A stretch of 64,000 nt of DNA, taken from positions 204,256-268,255 of the forward strand of contig JAJQFI010000020.1 of the NCBI GenBank assembly GCA_021201235.1, given 5' to 3'. Source of the DNA: Oscillospiraceae bacterium (GTDB taxonomy: Bacteria > Bacillota > Clostridia > Oscillospirales > Ruminococcaceae). The translations under genes were made by a program, and so were the position numbers. The notes beneath the pieces were generated by a model that saw only the letters and a program-made list of their open reading frames with translations, ran no database searches and had not been told where the DNA came from. Numbering within the stretch: the first letter of the stretch is position 1; every line of letters begins with the position of its first letter. Positions 59,301-64,000 of this stretch are shown here, in pieces.

Positions 59301-59757
59301 GCAAATCATCTTCCAAATCTTCGAGCCACTCGTCGTCATCCGGAATCAGATAGTACTCATCTGAGCAGTTATACGCAACGCCCACCTTAGTGGGGATTTC
59401 TTCCGACTCATAATCATGACTGCCTACCCAAAGTCCGGATTCATCATCATATGTCAGCTCCACATAGGTTTTATCACCATACGGATCAACTGTACAGACA
59501 TATAAATCTTCGATCCACTCGATTGCATTCTCTGACATTTTTACAGTGAACGTAAACGTAGGATAGTCCGCATTATAATCATAATACGGCACTTCTGTAG
59601 ACATATCAGTAAAATCGAAAACTGTAACAAATTGACTATGACCGTAATTGTACATTACAATTTCCTGTACTTCGACTGCTCTCTCGTCATAAATCACTAG
59701 CTTTTCTTCAGTCGTGGCAACTCCGACAAAATTGTCAGACGTAATTTCCGCAGACAA
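56338..59757 (-). CDS. C-terminal half of a giant surface protein gene, after an in-frame TAG
   Basis: An 1139-codon frame with no signal peptide and only a TTG start. It continues the frame of the next entry after TAG 59809-59811 plus 17 codons. It contains a hydrophobic stretch (about residues 400-445), Big_5/Ig-like domains, a chitobiase-C-type domain (SGATIRYTVND…), two Cys-X2-Cys ribbon repeats (CSICGEEL and CTVCGEEI), a FIVAR-like helical unit, an acidic spacer, and a sorting signal NPTTG plus hydrophobic helix plus KRR. It is the wall-anchoring half of one protein. Confidence 0.8.
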   Translation of the reverse strand: MSAEITSDNFVGVATTEEKLVIYDERAVEVQEIVMYNYGHSQFVTVFDFTDMSTEVPYYDYNADYPTFTFTVKMSENAIEWIEDLYVCTVDPYGDKTYVELTYDDESGLWVGSHDYESEEIPTKVGVAYNCSDEYYLIPDDDEWLEDLEDDLLDYYTVAYDVIDDALSEVLLYDFDESTGEGTVKYADPETGETEDALEFQCIESDLDSSVTKAQLEEEGYVPYDDSETVWLRTGTTSDSAIMEYVDLENYKVYWLEISAVKEENSIMLLALDDVDWYDVGQNAYDFVSNIKDLFNLPSTFSNAISYANGELTSLLVGFVKAQGIQDILRVRVNGNVDVLYSEVATLRKMLEAECADGSSKLSRQAIITAQSKINSILSEIQKYKSDCSELYANMAAFSVIQVLCAASVAAGVGSIVSVLAASGPAGWAIGAAVGGLALNYFVSQAAEMAKESCEEVIENNYNVIYGSITSCKDYILRQIDAADCDDDDDPVPEPKEESVKKPAEGGLDPSGYVYEAVPSNTLEGVTAVISYNDNGTTTEWDAEAYSQANPQVTDESGTFQWDVPAGEWIVSFTKDGYYSTDTSDSENANDDGWLPVPPPQVNIAVAMVSTASPTVESVIAYTDRIEIVFSQYMDMSDSDTASVLNSISVTRDGTVVDVIVTALDAEYDLEGTTQYATRFAVVPSDGVITDGMVVTVDGSAENYAGTPIGADYVSDALTVQARPTEISSDDSIEAVIHETTSIEVALMPAISGTTLTVESSSEDIVSVTTSSVTTDANGVATLQIEGQLPGAGVITVTEPISGVSTTIDISVVWETSNVAVEPVVATLDDGTVLTSGMTIPAGSVVALSTTTSGATIRYTVNDTCPKKDAALYYSEPIVIDEDTVLRAAAYLDGTYSSTIRIELTVDNGSCSHVSGEAVKENIVNATCTTDGSYDSVVYCSICGEELSRKTIVVPAAHTAGTAVRKNVVEATRTTEGSYDLVTYCTVCGEEISRETVTVPATGIDMVTVWLRTPADYSAVNNAIAKANALNSGDYTNFSDITDAINAVNWTYNALMQSYVNEMAEKIETAIANLIPVGTTTEEIEIQEPIEDTNTDTEDDDEEKPSETPESESNPTTGIALSLLPMMIAALAAASAKRR

Positions 59758-59808
59758 ATAGTGATACGAATAAGAATATAATTTCCCGCTAAGGGGTACC
59801 TCAGCGCT

Positions 59809-62800
59809 CTACTTGCCGACTGCATTTGAAGTTGTGGTTGTAACTGCGACCCCATTGTCGTATATCGTCAACTCGCTATACGGAGCTGTGATTCCAGAAG
59901 CAATTACTGTGGAGGAAGACGTTCTCTCCGCAACATCAAACGATGACAATTCCACGGTAACCTTTGCCGAACCTATTGACTGCATAGCTCCATCAGACAT
60001 ATTCAGGTACGCGCATAAGTAATAATTACCGCTCTCGCTTCCTGCCTGCCCCATCAGATAAATAGATGCGGAATCTTTTCCGAGAGTATCCACGGTCAAG
60101 GTTCTGGTCTTGGAATTATAACTATACGAACTGACAACGTTATCAACCAAGACCGAGTTAAGCGTGGATGGGTTGATGCCTTCGGGAAATACGATGCTGA
60201 CACTATCCGACTGAACGTTCTTAGATGAATCAATCTCATATTTGGCACATATTGTGAACATTTCACCAATGGTTATTCCGCTTGATTTGCTTACCGTCAA
60301 TGAGGTTTTGTTTGCCACAACATATGAAAGCTTGTCATCATCGATTTCGGGAATATTACAATCGTCAAGTACAATTATGACTCCATCCTCAACCGATATG
60401 TCAAAAGCGAGATAATCGACGCCTTCCGTAAGCCCCAACTGTGATAAGTAGTCTTCAGATAAGGCTGTTCTGAACAATGACGTCTTTTCAATCAAAATGA
60501 CTGTATACTTTCCCGAATCCAATTCGCAATATGTGGTATTACTCGAAGTGGAACTTGATAAAACAACGTTTTCGTTGCTGTCCAAGACAGTTACCGTTGC
60601 ATCCTCACCGGTCAGGTTGCCTGTCATAAAACCACCTTTTTGAATCAGCGAAAGGGACACCTCACCCCTTGAATTGCCATCAAGGGTAGTTGTTACGCTA
60701 CCGGTACTGACATATTTTCCTGTAGGGTCAGCAACTGACACACAAATTGTTTCACCCGGAGATACAACACCCGGTTCAAATACAATATTTGTGCCTTGAA
60801 CCTCAAAACCGGTGATTGCATTGCCATAAGAATCTGTCAATGAGATATCCAATGTATCTGCATATATAACAGTGGTCGCAATTCTATCAGAGACATCCAC
60901 AGCGGCGTCATACTTTGTGATGCTCAAAATAATTCCGTCTGATATTACCCCGGTAAGCGCATAAGTTCCAAAATCATATACCGACTGTGCGAAATCGGAT
61001 AAATCTATATACGCTGTATGGCTGTAGTAACCGTTCATCTGAATCTTAACGCTGATTTCCTCTTTGGAAACATAAACATTAAACGTTCCGGCTTCATCCG
61101 TAAGAACGGTATATGTATTTCCGCTCTGAGTTAAAACGCTGATTGTGGCTCCCGAAAGGGGCATACCGTTGCCGTCAGTAACAGTACCCGTCAACAGTGT
61201 GGTAGGTATTTCTTCAAGGGTAATCGTATACTCTTCGCTCTCGGAGGACGTGAAGGTATATTCATCGGGTTGCTCGTACAAAGATGTCAGCTCATCGTCT
61301 AAAGTAACTACAACGGTGCAGGTATCATAAGAATTGATTCGCAATACACTATCCGTGCCGACAACATTGCCGTCAGAATCATACCAAGCCACAGTGTAAC
61401 CGTCTGTCAAGACCGTTCCATCAGGGTCACACACGGTTACCGACAATGTCTTTGTAAAGTAATCAATCGCTATAAAGGTTATTGAATGTGCATCGGCGTA
61501 GCTCTCTGCAAAGCTTCCGGAATAACCGTAGATTACAAACTCATCCGTTTCGTCAAAGACCTTTGACGTTGATGTTACATACCCTATCCCTTCCATAGCA
61601 ATCGCTAAAATCCATACGGCATCCAGATAACAATCGGTAAATGCGTATTGATCGATACTGACTACACTTTCCGGTAAAACGACGGTAGTCAGGCTTGAGC
61701 ATCCGTTAAAAGCAGATTTCCCTATGCTTGTTACGCTGTCCCCGAAAGTGACATCTTCAAGGCTGGTACAATATTGAAAAGTACTTTCGCCTACATCACA
61801 AATTATCTGAACTGATTTAAGCGACTCACAAGTGTAAAAGGCATAACTTCCGATACTCGTTACATTGCTGAGATCAACGCCGTCAAGACTGGTGCAATTA
61901 TTAAAAGCAGAGACGCCAATACTGGTAACACCGGCAGGAATGGAAAAACCGGTCAGGCTACTGTCCCTATAAAACGCATAATCACCTATACTGGTGGCAG
62001 AGCTATACCCATCCACATACTCCAGACTGGAGCATTGATAAAACAAGTAATCCCCTATATCAGTAACAACGCTATCAGGAACAGAGATGCCGGTTATGCT
62101 ACTGCATTTATAAAACGCTCCTTCTCCGATATACTTAACCCCATTGGGAATTGAAATGCTTGTCAAAGTGGATTGCTCTCGGAAAGTATAATCAGCAATT
62201 CCCGTTGTACCGTACTTAACCGTTATATCGGTAGAGCTTAAGAGACGAGAACCTCTGATGTTGACTAACCATGTATCGACATACAACAAATCGCCTGTCC
62301 AGTTGTTGCTGTCTTTATAGTAACCTGTGCCATAGAAAGCGTAGGTACCGATAGATGTTACACTTTCTGTCGATAATGAGAGATTCTTTAAACTGCTACA
62401 ATTATAAAAAGCATATGACCCTATAGTTTTGATATTATTTCCAAAAGTAACATTCGACAAGGCTGTGCACTTGTAGAAAGCCGAAGTCCCTATGTACTTC
62501 AAACTTGATGGCATATAAACCGTCGTGAGACCGGTATTTTCGTAAAACGCTCTATCAGCTATTCCCACTGTTCCGCCTAAAATGCTACAAGTCTCAAAAG
62601 AGTTGTCTGTTGCTATTAACCAGTTGCCGATATATAAAACACCGTCATACCAAGTATCCGTGTCATTATAGCAAGCTGTATTATAGAATGCTCTATAACC
62701 TATGCTAGTTATCTCACCACTAAAGTTGATACTCGACAAACTGGTACAACTACAAAAGGCATACGTTCCTATTACGCATCCTGATATAGAAACTTCAGCC

Positions 62801-63411
62801 AATGATTCGGACTCGTAGAAAGCATATTCGCCAATGCTTTCTACGGTATCCGGCAATACTATACTGGTCATATTGGTACAGCCTCTGAAAGCATAGTTGC
62901 CTATGGATGTTACTCCACTGTCAACAATAACCGATTCAATACTGGAACGGTACGAGAACCACGGTGCTCTTGTGTCAAATGCAGTCGGACTATCTACATA
63001 GTCTGTCATTTCACCGGTGCCAAGAATCACTAGCAAGCCGTCCGAATACAGTGCCCATGTGAGATTGTCGCCGCATGTGCCCGAATAAGAGATTATTGCG
63101 TTGCTTTCTGTTGATTCAGAGACAACTGCTACATCTCCATTATCGGTTTCTTCATTGCTAACCGTTGCAATGTCTGCTTCATCCGAAGACTCCGCCTCTT
63201 CCGCAGTTGCTCCAAGAATCGGCTCAGACTCTTCCTCGGTAACTTCCCCATACAGAACCTCCATTGTTTCAGTTTCTTCTAGGATGCCTTCCGCTGAAAC
63301 TTCCACATTTTCAGTAGCGTCTTCTATTTCCGCCGCAAACGACGATAAAGGCAGAACCTCAACCGTCATCACGAGTGCTACGAGCAGAGATAAAAATCTT
63401 CTTAACTTCAT
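59809..63411 (-). CDS. N-terminal half of a giant BspA-like surface protein
   Basis: A 1200-residue secreted protein. The signal peptide is KLRRFLSLLVALVMTVEVLPLSSFAA; an acidic region follows, then many BspA/LRR_5 repeats (about 130-620; pattern TSIGxYAFxxCxSLxxVxxP), a carboxypeptidase-regulatory-like domain (GTVTDGNGMPLSGATI) and Ig-like domains. It stops at TAG 59809-59811, directly after NAVGK. The frame then reads SAEVPLSGKLYSYSYHY and on to 56338, so TGG (Trp) is the expected codon. If the stop is real, the product lacks a sorting signal and would be released. ATG 63411 has GGAAG upstream. Confidence 0.85.
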   Translation of the reverse strand: MKLRRFLSLLVALVMTVEVLPLSSFAAEIEDATENVEVSAEGILEETETMEVLYGEVTEEESEPILGATAEEAESSDEADIATVSNEETDNGDVAVVSESTESNAIISYSGTCGDNLTWALYSDGLLVILGTGEMTDYVDSPTAFDTRAPWFSYRSSIESVIVDSGVTSIGNYAFRGCTNMTSIVLPDTVESIGEYAFYESESLAEVSISGCVIGTYAFCSCTSLSSINFSGEITSIGYRAFYNTACYNDTDTWYDGVLYIGNWLIATDNSFETCSILGGTVGIADRAFYENTGLTTVYMPSSLKYIGTSAFYKCTALSNVTFGNNIKTIGSYAFYNCSSLKNLSLSTESVTSIGTYAFYGTGYYKDSNNWTGDLLYVDTWLVNIRGSRLLSSTDITVKYGTTGIADYTFREQSTLTSISIPNGVKYIGEGAFYKCSSITGISVPDSVVTDIGDYLFYQCSSLEYVDGYSSATSIGDYAFYRDSSLTGFSIPAGVTSIGVSAFNNCTSLDGVDLSNVTSIGSYAFYTCESLKSVQIICDVGESTFQYCTSLEDVTFGDSVTSIGKSAFNGCSSLTTVVLPESVVSIDQYAFTDCYLDAVWILAIAMEGIGYVTSTSKVFDETDEFVIYGYSGSFAESYADAHSITFIAIDYFTKTLSVTVCDPDGTVLTDGYTVAWYDSDGNVVGTDSVLRINSYDTCTVVVTLDDELTSLYEQPDEYTFTSSESEEYTITLEEIPTTLLTGTVTDGNGMPLSGATISVLTQSGNTYTVLTDEAGTFNVYVSKEEISVKIQMNGYYSHTAYIDLSDFAQSVYDFGTYALTGVISDGIILSITKYDAAVDVSDRIATTVIYADTLDISLTDSYGNAITGFEVQGTNIVFEPGVVSPGETICVSVADPTGKYVSTGSVTTTLDGNSRGEVSLSLIQKGGFMTGNLTGEDATVTVLDSNENVVLSSSTSSNTTYCELDSGKYTVILIEKTSLFRTALSEDYLSQLGLTEGVDYLAFDISVEDGVIIVLDDCNIPEIDDDKLSYVVANKTSLTVSKSSGITIGEMFTICAKYEIDSSKNVQSDSVSIVFPEGINPSTLNSVLVDNVVSSYSYNSKTRTLTVDTLGKDSASIYLMGQAGSESGNYYLCAYLNMSDGAMQSIGSAKVTVELSSFDVAERTSSSTVIASGITAPYSELTIYDNGVAVTTTTSNAVGK

Positions 63412-63620
63412 GGCTTCTCTTCCTTCCAAATAAATTTTTTAAAAATAAAAATCTCCTTCGGTGAGCCGAAAGAGATCTCAAAGACACATATAAATCCCCC
63501 AGAACACCTATTGAGTGTCGGAGGTTTGAAAATGGGCAAAAATCCGGCATAGAAATCTACGCCGAAGGCGTTACCCCCCCACACAAATTCACCAGTTTGA
63601 GAACACCCTTCCCCAAACTA
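63412..63620 (-). promoter_or_regulatory. Long structured 5' leader with an internal terminator
   Basis: About 200 nt between promoter and start. Minus strand: a hairpin GGCGTAGA/TCTATGCC (complement of about 63551-63568), a GACAC…GTGTTC stem, then the terminator ATCTCTTTCGG-CTCA-CCGAAGGAGAT plus T run (complement of 63441-63475), 30 bp before the ATG. This arrangement suggests transcription attenuation. No named riboswitch recognised. Confidence 0.5.
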
Positions 63621-63625
63621 TCACA

Positions 63626-63654
63626 AGTGTATCACAAAATTTCTGAAGTGTCAA
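63626..63654 (-). promoter_or_regulatory. Promoter of the giant surface protein gene
   Basis: Minus strand TTGACA, 17 bp, TACACT. Confidence 0.75.
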
Positions 63655-63752
63655 CGGATTATTTAAATATTCATTTGGACAAAATATAAAATTCGTCAGG
63701 GTGTACACTTCAGCGAATATCTCTCGACTATACTACTTAAGAAAGTTTCTTC

Positions 63753-63796
63753 CAAAAAAATAAAACCCGCCGAGGAACTTAATCCTCAGCAGGCAT
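63753..63796 (-). terminator. Terminator of the next surface protein gene
   Basis: Minus strand CCTGCTGAGGA / TCCTCGGCGGG, then TTTTATTTTTTT, 26 bp after the stop at 63822. Confidence 0.88.
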
Positions 63797-63821
63797 TATT
63801 GATATTTGGCTTATCTACGAA

Positions 63822-64000
63822 TTATTTTCTCTTCGCCGAGACCGCCGCAAATGCGGCAATCATCATCGGGAGAATGGAGATTGCAATTCCGGTTGTCGGG
63901 TTGGTTTCCGGTTCTGAAGTTTCAGAGGGTTTCTCCTCATCGTCGTCTTCCGTATCTGAGTTTGTATCCTCAATCGGTTCATCAATATTGACCGTTTCCT
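63822..64000 (-). CDS. Second NPTTG-anchored surface protein, C-terminal end
   Basis: Only the last 58 codons are in the window. They give an acidic spacer (…EPIEDTNSDTEDDDEEKPSE…), the sorting motif NPTTG, a hydrophobic helix (IAISILPMMIAAFAAVSA) and KRK. The DNA is very similar to the end of the gene at 56338, so the two share a recent common C-terminal module. The rest of the gene lies beyond the window. Confidence 0.85.
   Translation of the reverse strand, partial: ETVNIDEPIEDTNSDTEDDDEEKPSETSEPETNPTTGIAISILPMMIAAFAAVSAKRK

Noticed and set aside
38210..63411. Genome-wide reassignment of TAG to an amino acid
   Set aside because: TAG ends several otherwise normal genes here (paralogue B at 8607, rpiR at 21871, mazF at 37241), and overlapping or terminator context supports those ends. 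Only local read-through or nonsense mutation remains plausible.

Overview
This window looks like a chromosomal segment of a low-to-mid GC, Gram-positive, spore-forming anaerobe of class Clostridia, most like the Oscillospirales/Ruminococcaceae group. The evidence is a germination protease (gpr), the tepA-ylzJ-ftsK/spoIIIE neighbourhood, an IspH-S1 fusion, a Cmk-PlsC fusion, a darA-holB-ricT cluster and surface proteins ending in an NPTTG sorting signal. The lineage is inferred from gene content and was not tested by a search.

Layout. 0-5.8 kb: the end of smpB, tmRNA, an array of small palindromes, a decayed MATE gene, then on the minus strand aspS, hisS, a methylglyoxal-synthase-like gene, a Thr-rich lipoprotein and rpsT. 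5.8-13.6 kb: gpr, two paralogous solute-binding lipoproteins with matching promoters, and the glmM-glmS pair. 13.6-29.3 kb: minus-strand housekeeping genes (RNA methyltransferase, class A PBP, ispH-S1, cmk-plsC, HI0933-type flavoprotein, RpiR regulator, DUF3006, ComEC-like hydrolase, ftsK, uppP, ylzJ, tepA), many with overlapping ends. 29.4-34.8 kb: a broken third solute-binding gene, a desulfoferrodoxin-type protein, rmuC and a xylulokinase. 34.8-43.8 kb: a toxin-antitoxin-rich stretch (Phd/PIN with a coupled APH-like kinase, a probable type I toxin locus, a MazF-type toxin, Phd/Doc) laced through ricT, holB, darA and a WYL regulator. 43.8-51.4 kb: an ECF sigma/anti-sigma set, GNAT, trmO, glpK with a lipase-like hydrolase, and an aminotransferase. 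51.5-56.1 kb: an accessory stretch with a MNT/HEPN pair, mobile-element remnants and an ABC exporter operon with DUF2975 and XRE genes. 56.3-64 kb: very large BspA-like surface protein genes.

Three observations stand out. First, five copies of a dispersed double-hairpin element have outer TAA/TTA triplets that act as the stop codons of neighbouring genes (aspS, gpr, uppP, a GNAT gene and two pseudogenes). Second, three genes are interrupted by a single in-frame TAG with the rest of the frame intact; at two of these, local context predicts tryptophan (TGG). The 7 kb surface protein gene is one of them. Third, a compact locus at 36.44-36.74 kb has two convergent consensus promoters, 13-bp inverted terminal repeats and a 28-residue hydrophobic peptide, as expected of a type I toxin-antitoxin.

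The genes cover peptidoglycan precursor supply and assembly (glmM, glmS, uppP, PBP1a), translation and its rescue (tmRNA/SmpB, aspS, hisS, rpsT, S1), chromosome segregation and sporulation (ftsK, gpr, tepA), and glycerol or acylglycerol use (glpK plus hydrolase). I saw no tRNA, rRNA, CRISPR array, intact insertion sequence or intact integrase.
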